Made by a program: the position numbers and the translations under genes
Shown: positions 24,555 to 32,656 of the stretch, in pieces
Position numbering within the stretch: position 1 is the stretch's first letter
How the letters are laid out: each line of letters opens with the position of its first letter
Assembly: GCF_011039075.1 (NCBI RefSeq)
Contig: NZ_JAAKEG010000014.1
Coordinates: 1 to 47,143 of the forward strand
DNA from: Adlercreutzia sp. ZJ304
GTDB lineage: Bacteria; Actinomycetota; Coriobacteriia; Coriobacteriales; Eggerthellaceae
Direction: 5' to 3'
Length of the DNA: 47,143 nt
Notes under the pieces: model-generated
The model's input: only the letters and a program-made list of their open reading frames with translations
What the model was told of the DNA's origin: nothing
The model's database searches: none

Positions 24555-26111
24555 ATGCTAGACAAGCAATTATTGCAATTACATGGCGCGCGTCGCATTA
24601 TTGCGGCAGCAATAGCATTTGCTGTTATTTTGGGCACTCTTTGCGCCGCTCAGGCATTCGGGCTTGCGCGCGCTATTGTGGGAATTTGGGAAGGCAATTC
24701 ACTTCAAGCGCAAATGGTGTGGATACTGCTGTTTTGCGCGTGCTTCATAGCGCGGCGTATAGTTCTTAATTTTGAAGATGCCATGCTTGAAAAATACGCG
24801 CACAAAGAGGCAAGCGCGCTACGCGCAAAAATGCTAGATACTCTATGGGAAAAAGGTCCTACACTAACGCGCGAATACGGAAGCGCAGCACTAGCCGCTA
24901 ATGCTATAGACGGTATAGATGCCGTAGAAGAATACATACATACTATGATTCCCAAAACGGTAAATGTTTTCTTCATTGCACTAATTTTACTAATAGCAAT
25001 GTTTGCACTAGATTGGGTTAGCGGACTTATCGCGCTTGTATGCTACCCGTTCATAATTTTGTTTATGAGATTAATCGGACAAAGCGCCGGCAGCGAGGCT
25101 GCAAAACGCTATGCAGAATTTGAAACGCTATCAAGCGGTTTTATGGATGTAACGTCAGGCGTAGAAACACTGAAATCGTTTGGAATGGGAAAACGATTTG
25201 CCGACAAAATATTTGCCATGTCGGAACGCTTCCGAGAGCTAACCATGAAAACGCTACGCATAGCCATGTTGTCTACAACCGTGTTAGACCTGTTCGCCAC
25301 ATTATGTTTAGCGGCGGTAGCCATAATGCTTGGCTTTCGCTTGGTGGACGGCAGCGTTCAGTTTTTCCCAGCACTTTGCGTACTAATGATGGTGCCTGAG
25401 TATTTCAAACCCGTGCGTGAATATGGCGAAGATTACCACGCCACACTTAACGGAAAATCGGCGCTGAACGCTATTGTAGAAATTACTGAGGGCAAACCAA
25501 AGGTGCCTCATACAGAAAACCCGTTTATGGCGGAGTTGTATTTGGAAAACATAAAGCCCGGGCAAACCGTGAAAATTGGTATTGTTGGACCTAGCGGCTC
25601 TGGAAAAACTACACTACTAAATCAAATTGCCAAACTTTCTGGCAAGCGAGACAACAGCTGGACTTCTCGCATAGCCTACATTCCGCAAGACCCGTATATT
25701 TTCCACGCCAGCCTTTTTGAAAATGTAGCGTTTTATGCGCCTCACTCTACCGACAGCGAGGTTTTAGACGCACTTGCTGCTGTAGGACTAGATAAATTCA
25801 CCAGAAGCTTAGCCGATGGCATAGAAACGCGCATTGGAGATGGTGGACGCAACTTATCGGGCGGGCAAGCTCAGCGCGTAGCTGTAGCGCGAGCGCTGCT
25901 CGATCAGAAGCGCGATATATGGCTGCTAGACGAGCCTACTGCGCACCTTGACGCGCAAACAGAAGCTAATCTTATCGAATGCGTGCTGCCTTTAATGCAA
26001 GGCAAAACCGTAATTATAGCAATCCATGGCGATGCGTGGCTTGGTCATATGGACCGCATAATTACTCTGGAAGGCAGCTGTGATCGAAATGAGTCGCAAT
26101 ATGCCAAATAA
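24555..26111 (+). CDS. cydD: CydD: ABC exporter subunit for cytochrome bd assembly
   Basis: CydDC exports thiols or handles heme in the membrane and is needed to assemble cytochrome bd. The 518-residue protein has a six-helix domain and an NBD with Walker A GPSGSGKTTLLN, signature LSGGQAQRVAVARALL and Walker B IWLLDEPTAHLD, followed by the switch His (IIAIHGDAW). VCYPFIILFMRLIGQSAG and GFRLVDGSVQFFPALCVLMMVPEYFKPVREYG are typical CydD membrane segments. It is divergent from cydA and overlaps cydC by 32 nt. The ATG at 24555 gives a short N-terminus with no obvious ribosome site. The identification as CydD relies on this context plus family resemblance. Confidence 0.9.
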   Translation: MLDKQLLQLHGARRIIAAAIAFAVILGTLCAAQAFGLARAIVGIWEGNSLQAQMVWILLFCACFIARRIVLNFEDAMLEKYAHKEASALRAKMLDTLWEKGPTLTREYGSAALAANAIDGIDAVEEYIHTMIPKTVNVFFIALILLIAMFALDWVSGLIALVCYPFIILFMRLIGQSAGSEAAKRYAEFETLSSGFMDVTSGVETLKSFGMGKRFADKIFAMSERFRELTMKTLRIAMLSTTVLDLFATLCLAAVAIMLGFRLVDGSVQFFPALCVLMMVPEYFKPVREYGEDYHATLNGKSALNAIVEITEGKPKVPHTENPFMAELYLENIKPGQTVKIGIVGPSGSGKTTLLNQIAKLSGKRDNSWTSRIAYIPQDPYIFHASLFENVAFYAPHSTDSEVLDALAAVGLDKFTRSLADGIETRIGDGGRNLSGGQAQRVAVARALLDQKRDIWLLDEPTAHLDAQTEANLIECVLPLMQGKTVIIAIHGDAWLGHMDRIITLEGSCDRNESQYAK

Positions 26112-27918
26112 GCCTACATTGCGCAATGACGAATGGGTGCAGCCGTATTTGCGAAAGTACGGTAAAGCGCTAGCGCTTGCTATTTTTTTAAGCGTTGCCA
26201 CTTCAGTTTTCGCGTGTGCGCTTATGTTTACGTCGGGCTACATGATATCGCTTGCAGCGGCGGTGCCATTAACTGTGTTAGCGCTGCACGTGCCTTCGCT
26301 GTTTGTTCGAATATTTGGCATAGGAAAACCGCTTTTACGCTATGGAGAGAAGCTGGTTAGCCACGACTGGGTATTACGCATGACAAGCGAAATGCGCCGC
26401 AAACTTTTCGTGGTACTTGAGCAGCGCGCAAATAACCTTGATGGTCGCAGTAAAAACACAACTTTGGGCAGCGTGCTAGCGCTTCTAAACGACGACATAG
26501 GCAATGTGCAAAACCTAATAATGCGCAGCATGCTTCCCCTTTTATCCACATGGGTATTCGCGCTTGTAATTACAGGTATGTGCGGTGTTTTGTCGTGGCA
26601 CCTAGCCGCAATAATGCTTGCGGTGCTATTGTTGCTTAGTGTTGTTGTGCCGCTATATTCCGCAGCTGCAAATTCCGCACGCACAGCAGCAATAAAAGCC
26701 GCGCAGAAGAATATTTACGACAACCTTACAGACGATGTACTAGGAATAAGCGACTGGATACTTTCAGGCAGACAAAACGATTACCTGCATCGCATAGACG
26801 CATCTTTAGAGAAGCGCGCTCGCGCAAAACATGCTATTGCTAAATTTGAACGCAACATAGCACTTGCATCACAAATAATTTACTGCATATGCATAGTGGC
26901 GGTTTTGCTGTGGGCTTATGCCGTTTTCTGCAACCCGCAAGAACTGCAAGGCATATTGGGTGCAATAGCTGCCTCGGGTTCTGAAAATGCGCCAGCATAT
27001 GCTCCTAATTGGATAGCAGCTTTTATTTTGTGCCTGTTTCCGCTGATGGAAGCATTTGCGCCCCTACCAAGTGCGGCAATGGAATACACCGAACAAATTG
27101 ATGCTCTAAGCCGACTTAACAGCTTTAACCCCGAAAGCGCCTCAAAAGATGACGCAGCGAAACCCACACGCAAAGCAGCACGTACAGCAGCGCCCGCGGC
27201 AACACCCGCGGCAACACCCGCGCGTGAAGACACAGCCTACTGCCAAATATCTTCCACACCAGACATACGCCTAAGCAACGTAAGTTTTGCGTATCCAAAT
27301 TGCGAAGAGATTATCCACAACGTAAATCTTAGTATCCCATTCGGCGAAAAACTTGCCATAACGGGACGCAGCGGCGCAGGCAAAACTACGCTCGCAAAGC
27401 TAATTCTTGGCGCTTTGCAGCCAACATGCGGCGAAGTTACGATAGGCGGCATAAACCCCGCTACCCACCAAGACGATATATGGCACACCATAGGCATCCT
27501 TCACCAGCATCCAAAATTGTTCAATATGACGCTGCGTGAAAACTTGGCAATAGGCAACCCTAATGCTAGCAATGCGCAAATGCTACAAGTGCTTGAAAAT
27601 GTTGGACTGCGCGCGCGGTTTGATAAGCTGCCTCATGGTCTAGACTCTATTGTTCAAGAAAGCGCCTTCAATTTTTCAGGCGGCGAAGCTCATCGCATAG
27701 CGCTAGCACGCATCCTACTAGCTAATCAGTCTATCGTAGTACTAGATGAACCATTCGCATCGCTAGATGCACAAACTGAACAGCAAGTTCTAGACACCGT
27801 AATGCGCACTCTAGCCGGCAAAACGCTTATTGCGATAACTCATAGTGAAACCAGCTTAGCCGCATTCGACCAAACTATAAATCTAAGCGAGTTAAACAAC
27901 TTAGGCGAAATCAGCTAA
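26080..27918 (+). CDS. cydC: CydC: ABC exporter subunit for cytochrome bd assembly
   Basis: This is the partner of CydD. The membrane domain opens FACALMFTSGYMISLAAAVPL and contains FVRIFGIGKPLLRYGEKLVSHDWVLR, a characteristic CydC block. The NBD has Walker A GRSGAGKTTLAK, signature FSGGEAHRIALARIL and Walker B IVVLDEPFASLD. A linker of about 40 residues before the NBD is Lys/Ala/Pro/Thr-rich (AAPAATPAATPARED) and is encoded by a tandem CCCGCGGCAACA microrepeat at about 27196-27222. The start is probably GTG 26080, with GGAAGG 5 nt upstream; ATG 26089 or 26101 are alternatives. The stop overlaps the 3' end of the convergent aldolase gene by 18 nt. Confidence 0.9.
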   Translation: MIEMSRNMPNKPTLRNDEWVQPYLRKYGKALALAIFLSVATSVFACALMFTSGYMISLAAAVPLTVLALHVPSLFVRIFGIGKPLLRYGEKLVSHDWVLRMTSEMRRKLFVVLEQRANNLDGRSKNTTLGSVLALLNDDIGNVQNLIMRSMLPLLSTWVFALVITGMCGVLSWHLAAIMLAVLLLLSVVVPLYSAAANSARTAAIKAAQKNIYDNLTDDVLGISDWILSGRQNDYLHRIDASLEKRARAKHAIAKFERNIALASQIIYCICIVAVLLWAYAVFCNPQELQGILGAIAASGSENAPAYAPNWIAAFILCLFPLMEAFAPLPSAAMEYTEQIDALSRLNSFNPESASKDDAAKPTRKAARTAAPAATPAATPAREDTAYCQISSTPDIRLSNVSFAYPNCEEIIHNVNLSIPFGEKLAITGRSGAGKTTLAKLILGALQPTCGEVTIGGINPATHQDDIWHTIGILHQHPKLFNMTLRENLAIGNPNASNAQMLQVLENVGLRARFDKLPHGLDSIVQESAFNFSGGEAHRIALARILLANQSIVVLDEPFASLDAQTEQQVLDTVMRTLAGKTLIAITHSETSLAAFDQTINLSELNNLGEIS

Positions 27919-28728
27919 CTCTAAGTTATAAGCATCAGCCAAAGAATGTAAGTTTGCATCGGTTATAGTCTGGCGAAATTGTCCACCACAACCAACCATG
28001 CTTAGCACTTTCACCAAAATGCTTGCCGCCTTTTCTATGGTGTGCATTAACCCAAAAGCTTCATCAAAAGTGTTCCCCGCACAAAATAGTCCGTGATGCG
28101 CCCACACCACAGCATTTACGCGCTTCATTAGCTCTGCCGAGTTTTCAGCCAACTGCATACTGCCGGGTACTCCCCAGCTAAGCACGCCAACGCCTTCCGG
28201 AAACACCATGGCGCATTCACTTATCATTTGCCATAACTTATGCGTGAAAGCCTCTGACGTAAGTGGAAGTACAAAAGTTAGCGCCACTATATTAGCTGGA
28301 TGCGCATGATGAATAACGCGATTAGCACCACATGTAGCCAGCTTTTTCACCTCGTGGTTCATGATGTGGGTTGGAAGTTCGCTTGTCGGGTGCCCGCCTC
28401 CCGCAAAGCCCCAACATTGCCTGTAGCTAGCACCGCTTCCGTCAATCTGAATAATGCCCGCACATCGCGAAATATCATCGGCAATATTGCGAAAGTAGCT
28501 GCCCGCAGCCGTTATCAAAAAGAACTCGCCTGCCACATTAGGAGCAGTTATACCAAGCGGCTTCCATTCGCCATATTCAATTTGCCCCAAAATGCTATCT
28601 ATTTCGTCTTCGGGAATGCGATACGAAAGATTACCACCGTTGCGCTCGTGCCATCCTTGGTTCCACGAATCGGTTGCCATGCGCACAAAAGCGCGCATGA
28701 AGGGTGTCTGTTCTACACACCCTACCAT
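27901..28728 (-). CDS. rhaD: Class II aldolase of the rhamnulose-1-phosphate aldolase (RhaD) type
   Basis: The zinc-dependent RhaD cleaves L-rhamnulose-1-phosphate to DHAP and L-lactaldehyde. The match covers the whole protein: WNQGWHERNGGNLSYR, then ITAAGSYFRNI, PTSELPTHIMNHE, VIHHAHPANIVALTFVL with the HxH zinc ligands, VFPEGVGVLSWGVPGS, and VWAHHGLFCAGNTFDEAFGLMHTIEKAASILVK with the third His ligand and catalytic Glu. The length (about 275) equals E. coli RhaD. No rhamnose kinase, isomerase or transporter is in the window; the gene instead ends a larEBC operon, so the true substrate could be another deoxysugar phosphate. I chose ATG 28728, which overlaps the larC stop and has AGGTGG upstream. 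Confidence 0.85.
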   Translation of the reverse strand: MVGCVEQTPFMRAFVRMATDSWNQGWHERNGGNLSYRIPEDEIDSILGQIEYGEWKPLGITAPNVAGEFFLITAAGSYFRNIADDISRCAGIIQIDGSGASYRQCWGFAGGGHPTSELPTHIMNHEVKKLATCGANRVIHHAHPANIVALTFVLPLTSEAFTHKLWQMISECAMVFPEGVGVLSWGVPGSMQLAENSAELMKRVNAVVWAHHGLFCAGNTFDEAFGLMHTIEKAASILVKVLSMVGCGGQFRQTITDANLHSLADAYNLELADFA

Positions 28729-29438
28729 GAACCCACCTGCGCCACCAATTCGCAACCAGCAGGCTCGCCACTAACAAACTGTTCGGCGAAATAACGCACC
28801 AAAGCAGCACCTGTAGGTGTTGTTAATTCACCTTCTACATCGCCTACAAATGTAGGAATGCCCTCCAAAATATCCGCTGTTGCCGGTGCGGGTATAGACA
28901 GGCGACCATGGCTGCAATCCACGAATCCAAACCCTGTACACACAGGACCTGCCACCACATTGTCAGCAGCTAGCTCGACCATTGATGCCGCCGCCGCGCA
29001 TACCCAAGCAATAGCTTCATCAGAGCCCACTTCGTGAAGATGCACGTCTTCTGTAGACGCTCCATGCACACGCGCCTCAGCCTCCGCCAAAATATCGTAA
29101 ACACCTAAAGCTGCCGCTATAGCTGCCTGAGATAGCGGCTTAGCCTCTATTTTTGCACGAACTTCGGTCATGCTGTGATGATGGTGCGCACTGGCATTGG
29201 CATCATTGGCATTGCCGCCCCCGCCTGCATTGCCGCCTGCACCCGCATTGCCGCCCCCGCCTGCATTGCCGCCTCCGCCCGCATTCACCGCTTCCCCCGC
29301 ACTAACCACATCGGCAACACCCGAAGCCTGCGCTATCGCATTGCATTTTTCGCGAGGAAGCAAAGCACCTACACACATGGCAAACGTGTCTTTTTGCACA
29401 CCCTGCGAACAATCTAAATAAAGAGTTGTCATTTTCAT
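28722..29438 (-). CDS. larC: LarC-type nickel-insertion protein, N-terminal domain only, with a Gly/Asn repeat insert
   Basis: LarC inserts nickel into the pyridinium dithiocarboxylate pincer cofactor made by LarB and LarE. Residues 1-30 (TLYLDCSQGVQKDTFAMCVGALL) and 90-238 match the N-terminal LarC1 region: AEARVHGASTEDVHLHEVGSDEAI, SHGRLSIPAPATADILEG and GELTTPTGAALVRYF. Two features are odd. First, residues about 52-80 are a Gly/Asn/Ala repeat followed by AHHHH, a possible metal-binding stretch. Second, the protein stops at QVGSW, where normal LarC continues into a roughly 150-residue C-terminal LarC2 domain; the next gene is the aldolase, so no LarC2 remains. In Lactobacillus plantarum larC1 and larC2 are joined by a frameshift, but no LarC2 sequence follows here. 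Start and larB stop overlap as ATGA. Confidence 0.82.
   Translation of the reverse strand: MKMTTLYLDCSQGVQKDTFAMCVGALLPREKCNAIAQASGVADVVSAGEAVNAGGGGNAGGGGNAGAGGNAGGGGNANDANASAHHHHSMTEVRAKIEAKPLSQAAIAAALGVYDILAEAEARVHGASTEDVHLHEVGSDEAIAWVCAAAASMVELAADNVVAGPVCTGFGFVDCSHGRLSIPAPATADILEGIPTFVGDVEGELTTPTGAALVRYFAEQFVSGEPAGCELVAQVGSW
29209..29280 (-). repeat. Four tandem 18-bp units encoding Gly/Asn/Ala in larC
   Basis: Units of GCATTGCCGCC plus 7 variable bases run at 29209-29226, 29227-29244, 29245-29262 and 29263-29280. Two are identical (first and third) and the others differ at a few bases. The 18-bp period keeps frame and encodes variants of GGGGNA. Copy number could change by slippage or recombination. 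Confidence 0.85.
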
Positions 29439-30217
29439 ACCTCCATATTTTGCGCCTGAGTATTGCGCACTTCCATATGATTAATCATGCTTGCCATATA
29501 GCCCGCGCCAAAACCGTTGTCGATATTGACCACCGCCACGCCGCTTGCGCACGAATTTAGCATCGACAGCAATGCCGCCATGCCATCAAAAGCCGCACCG
29601 TAGCCCACACTTGTAGGCACAGCTATAACCGGGCTGTCAGCCAGTCCGCCCACAACGCTTGCAAGCGCGCCCTCCATACCCGCCACAGCTATTATTACCG
29701 CCGCGTCTGTTATGGCATCCATATTCGCCAGCATTCTATGCAAACCTGCAACACCCATATCGTAGGCACGCTGCACCTTGTTACCAAGAAACTCTGCCGT
29801 AAGCGCAGCTTCTTCAGCAACCGGAATATCGCTTGTGCCACCTGTTGCAACAAGTACCGTGCCTATTCCGCTGGGTTTGGGAATTGAGCCCACGCGCCCA
29901 ACGCTTGACACTTCGTCGTAATTCAGAGGCACCGCCGCACAAACCGCATCGGCTTTTTGCGCGTCCATTCGCGTTATAAGAATGCGATCTTGCCCGCTAT
30001 TCTGCAGCGCCTGCACAATTTCAATTATTTGTTGAGGCGTTTTGCCTGCACCATATATAACCTCCGAGGTGCCTTGCTGTATAGGTCTATGCAGGTCAAC
30101 TTTCGCAAATCCTAAATCTTCATATGGCTTCACTTTTAGCCTATGAAGCGCATCGTCTACAGACAAAGTACCAGCCTGAACCGCTTGCAAAATCTGCTTA
30201 GTTTCGTTCATTAGCAT
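29435..30217 (-). CDS. larB: LarB: nickel-pincer nucleotide biosynthesis carboxylase/hydrolase
   Basis: LarB carboxylates nicotinic acid adenine dinucleotide on C5 and hydrolyses the phosphoanhydride, the first step of the nickel-pincer nucleotide. It is related to PurE (AIR carboxylase). The N-terminal part has LKVKPYEDLGFAKVDLHRPIQQGTSEVIYGAGKTPQQI, a typical LarB start. The C-terminal domain shows VLVATGGTSDIPVAEEAALTAEFLG, AVAGMEGALASVVGGL, VIAVPTSVGYGAAFDGMAALLSML and VVNIDNGFGAGYMASMI, all diagnostic. At 260 residues its length is normal. The start (ATG 30217, or 30211) overlaps larE by 20 nt and the stop overlaps larC. Confidence 0.94.
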   Translation of the reverse strand: MLMNETKQILQAVQAGTLSVDDALHRLKVKPYEDLGFAKVDLHRPIQQGTSEVIYGAGKTPQQIIEIVQALQNSGQDRILITRMDAQKADAVCAAVPLNYDEVSSVGRVGSIPKPSGIGTVLVATGGTSDIPVAEEAALTAEFLGNKVQRAYDMGVAGLHRMLANMDAITDAAVIIAVAGMEGALASVVGGLADSPVIAVPTSVGYGAAFDGMAALLSMLNSCASGVAVVNIDNGFGAGYMASMINHMEVRNTQAQNMEV

Positions 30218-31112
30218 CCTCTAAAATTTCATCGGCGCTGCCGGTTCTATAACCCAATAAATCAATAGCCGTATAGTTAAATCCCAGTTCGCGAAAAGCG
30301 TCGTATATGCGCTTCGCAAGCCCATTTTGCGCTTGCGAAGAATTGCAAAACAATTTAGGCATTTCGCTAGGCAATAATTCTACTCGCGCAACATTATCAT
30401 GAACGCGAACGCGAACCTGAGTAAACCCGGCATCCCGCAATATTTTTTCCGCCTGATCAACTGCACGTAAACCCCGCAACGTAATGCGCTGCCCATAAGG
30501 AAAGCGCGTAGCCAAACACGCAAGCGAGGGCTTATTCCACTGAGGCAGCCCCAATGCACGCGATATGGCGCGCACATCTGCCTTCGCCATGCCCACATCC
30601 GCCAAAGGACTAGCCACATCAAGCTCGCGCAGCGCCTTAGAGCCCGGTCTATACGCACGCGCATCGCTAGCGTTCGACCCCTCGACCAGCTGCATGCCCG
30701 CCCCGTGCGCTTCCTGCTTCAATTGTTGCATAAGAGCCAACTTGCACTTATAGCACCTATCCGGACCGTTTTCCGCAACGCCACGTGCACCCAAGCTGTC
30801 AACATGAACTATTTGTTGCCTTATGCCGTATTGACTGCAAAAATTAGCAGCATCACGCGCCTCTTGTTCAGAAAAGAATGCTGAATGTGCCGTTAGCGCC
30901 ATAGCATTTTCGCCAAGCGCATCGTGGGCGGCAAACAGCAAAAGTGCAGAATCAACTCCGCCCGAAAAAGCCACAGCCACACGATTAATTGCGCGAAGCT
31001 GCGAAAGCAGTTGCTGATACAGTGCGAAATACCGGTGCGCGTCTTCACCTTCGCAAGATAAATTGCGTTTCAAGTATTCCAAACCAAGCGTTTCATACGT
31101 GCCCTTATCCAT
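30198..31112 (-). CDS. larE: LarE: ATP-dependent sacrificial sulfur transferase
   Basis: LarE donates the two sulfurs of the nickel-pincer cofactor. The PP-loop ATPase motif is VAFSGGVDSALLLF (SGGVDS at residues 50-55 from the chosen start). The sulfur-donor cysteine lies in PSLACLATRFPYG (Cys199); GPDRCYKCKLALM adds Cys120 and Cys123, so both types of sulfur handling seen in the family (sacrificial Cys, or iron-sulfur cluster with three Cys) should be considered. YRPGSKALRELDVASPL is also conserved. ATG 31112 has GGAG 7 nt upstream and overlaps the upstream stop by 8 nt; the frame is open to 31148. The nickel enzyme using the cofactor (a LarA homologue) is not in the window. Confidence 0.92.
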   Translation of the reverse strand: MDKGTYETLGLEYLKRNLSCEGEDAHRYFALYQQLLSQLRAINRVAVAFSGGVDSALLLFAAHDALGENAMALTAHSAFFSEQEARDAANFCSQYGIRQQIVHVDSLGARGVAENGPDRCYKCKLALMQQLKQEAHGAGMQLVEGSNASDARAYRPGSKALRELDVASPLADVGMAKADVRAISRALGLPQWNKPSLACLATRFPYGQRITLRGLRAVDQAEKILRDAGFTQVRVRVHDNVARVELLPSEMPKLFCNSSQAQNGLAKRIYDAFRELGFNYTAIDLLGYRTGSADEILEDANERN

Positions 31113-32238
31113 GTCTGCGCTCCAAAGCATCGCGTATGCTACGTACAATCATAAATACTAGAAGCACGGCACCCACGTAACCGTTTAATCCATAAACAAC
31201 GTTTACCAGCGTGCTATACGGGAAAAACAGCCCGATACACACACCTGCAATGCCACCAACCACAGCAAGCACACGAAAGCGCACAGTGCCTTCTTTCGCA
31301 AGCCGCGACACCGAATTATAAAGAAGCGGTATAGACGTACCACAGCCGCCAATAAACACCACGATAGCATAGATAACAGGCAGTCCAGCCCATATTCTGT
31401 CAGCCAATATCAAGTTCGGAATAGGGGCATTCCACACAAACAGACCTTCACTACCTGTATTGATGTTCGCAATCTGCGCCAGCGATACAATAATTATTGC
31501 TACAGATATTGCCACCGCAGCAATAACTATGCCCACTTTCATATTCGCGCGGGTATTCTGCGCGCCCAGCAAAGTAGTGAAACTTGCGAACCACAGAAGC
31601 ACAAATCCGGCGTAAGAGAGCCCCGCCATAAACCAGTTACCGCCCGCCTGCACCATGCCTTCGCCCGATGTGTCTCCATTTAGAGAACCGGTGTTAATAG
31701 CATCCAAGCCACCGGCAAGTTGCTGCCAATCGATAACAAGCACTATTACACCTACGGTTATGAAAAACACTATATTCGCAGGACCAATAATGCCTATTAC
31801 GTCAACCAGCCGCCGCAGCCCTAAACACACCACACTTATAACCACACAGGCAAGCAGGGCGCCACCTACCCATGTAGGCAGACCGAAGCCCTGACTAAGC
31901 GTAGATGAAACGCCACCCGCCATAACAAAAAACGACATATAGCAAAATGCTGTAGCGTAATAGTCGAAAAATGTACCTAAATATCTGCCGCAGTAATAAC
32001 GATACACATCGGTACCGCGCTCAAAGTGTTGCTCGGCGCCCACTTTCGCAAAGCAAATATTATAGAAAATGAAAACCACAGCAAATACCGCAACAGCGCC
32101 TAATACCCATATTCCATACGATGTGTAGTATTGAATTAGCTCTTGCCCCGTGGCGAAACCCGTACCGATAACCATAGCTATTATTGCACCCGCCAGCACC
32201 AAAGCCTTTTTCAAACTAAATGTTTCGCCTAGTCCCAT
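31105..32238 (-). CDS. YkvI-like membrane protein (APC-superfamily transporter)
   Basis: The protein is almost entirely hydrophobic with 10 or 11 membrane helices and opens LAGAIIAMVIGTGFATGQELIQYY, the unwound-helix signature of YkvI/amino-acid permease-like proteins. Later helices include FVLLWFASFTTLLGAQ and VFIGGCGTSIPLLYNSVSRL. The substrate is unknown. Its position as first gene of the larE-larB-larC operon, overlapping larE by 8 nt, makes uptake or export of a hydroxy acid or a cofactor precursor possible, but this is inference. I chose ATG 32238 because GGAGG precedes it; ATG 32250 is an alternative. The frame runs open to 32376, but those residues lie over the tRNA promoter. Confidence 0.75.
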   Translation of the reverse strand: MGLGETFSLKKALVLAGAIIAMVIGTGFATGQELIQYYTSYGIWVLGAVAVFAVVFIFYNICFAKVGAEQHFERGTDVYRYYCGRYLGTFFDYYATAFCYMSFFVMAGGVSSTLSQGFGLPTWVGGALLACVVISVVCLGLRRLVDVIGIIGPANIVFFITVGVIVLVIDWQQLAGGLDAINTGSLNGDTSGEGMVQAGGNWFMAGLSYAGFVLLWFASFTTLLGAQNTRANMKVGIVIAAVAISVAIIIVSLAQIANINTGSEGLFVWNAPIPNLILADRIWAGLPVIYAIVVFIGGCGTSIPLLYNSVSRLAKEGTVRFRVLAVVGGIAGVCIGLFFPYSTLVNVVYGLNGYVGAVLLVFMIVRSIRDALERRHG

Positions 32239-32323
32239 ATTCCTCCGCATCTTTAATAGATAACTGTGAAGTCTAACCCATATAACCACGTACAGGAAAG
32301 CAAAGAAGTATCGAAAAATTCCC

Positions 32324-32352
32324 TTGCCGGCAGCGTATAGGTGGGTTATTAT
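32324..32352 (+). promoter_or_regulatory. Promoter of tRNA-Leu
   Basis: TTGCCG at 32324-32329 and TATTAT at 32347-32352 are separated by exactly 17 bp. The predicted start near 32359 leaves a leader of about 27 nt before the tRNA. Confidence 0.75.
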
Positions 32353-32385
32353 TAACAGCGCTCTGTTTCCGAGCATTATCTTTGT

Positions 32386-32472
32386 GCGGGTGTGGCGGAA
32401 TTGGCAGACGCGTACGGTTCAGGTCCGTATGGGGGCAACCCCATGAAGGTTCAAGTCCTTTCACCCGCACCA
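32386..32472 (+). tRNA. tRNA-Leu (anticodon CAG)
   Basis: The cloverleaf folds fully: acceptor GCGGGTG pairs with CACCCGC, the anticodon arm is TACGG-TTCAGGT-CCGTA with anticodon CAG, a long variable arm (GGGGGCAACCCC) marks a class II tRNA, and the T-arm is GAAGG-TTCAAGT-CCTTT. Discriminator A and CCA are encoded at 32469-32472. It reads CUG leucine codons. tRNA genes often serve as integration sites, and an accessory island begins about 200 bp downstream. Confidence 0.97.
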
Positions 32473-32482
32473 TAAGAAACCG

Positions 32483-32512
32483 CAGGTCAGCATGCATAAA
32501 GCAGCTGACCTG
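32483..32512 (+). terminator. Rho-independent terminator of tRNA-Leu
   Basis: CAGGTCAGC (32483-32491) and GCTGACCTG (32504-32512) form a perfect 9-bp stem with a 12-nt loop, followed by the T-rich TTCTGTTGTTT. Confidence 0.8.
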
Positions 32513-32546
32513 TTCTGTTGTTTGAACAAGGTGGAGCAAATCCGAG

Positions 32547-32651
32547 AGCTGGAACCTCACCTCAAATCCGGAGCAAATTCAACCGCGATCATGACTATGG
32601 CAACATCACCTTAGCTGGAACCCCACCTCAAATCCGGAGCAAATTCAACCG
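32547..32651. repeat. Two 39-bp direct repeats, 66 bp apart
   Basis: A 39-bp sequence starting AGCTGGAAC and containing CTCAAATCCGGAGCAAATTC occurs at 32547-32585 and 32613-32651 with one mismatch. A shorter related piece (GGAGCAAATCCGAG) lies just before the first copy. They end directly before the first inverted-repeat element. There is no coding signal; they may mark insertions or recombination. Confidence 0.7.
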
Positions 32652-32656
32652 AATTG

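Noticed and set aside
24555-27918. Second general drug exporter instead of CydDC
   Set aside because: Position divergent from cydAB, pairing and CydC-like membrane blocks (FVRIFGIGKPLLRYGEK) favour CydDC.
28600-28760. A frameshifted LarC2 domain downstream of larC1, as in Lactobacillus
   Set aside because: The following sequence encodes the aldolase from its first residues and no LarC2 motif appears in other frames.
29175-29421. Plus-strand frames rich in Ala/Pro opposite larC
   Set aside because: They are antisense of the 18-bp repeat units; larC motifs are on the minus strand.
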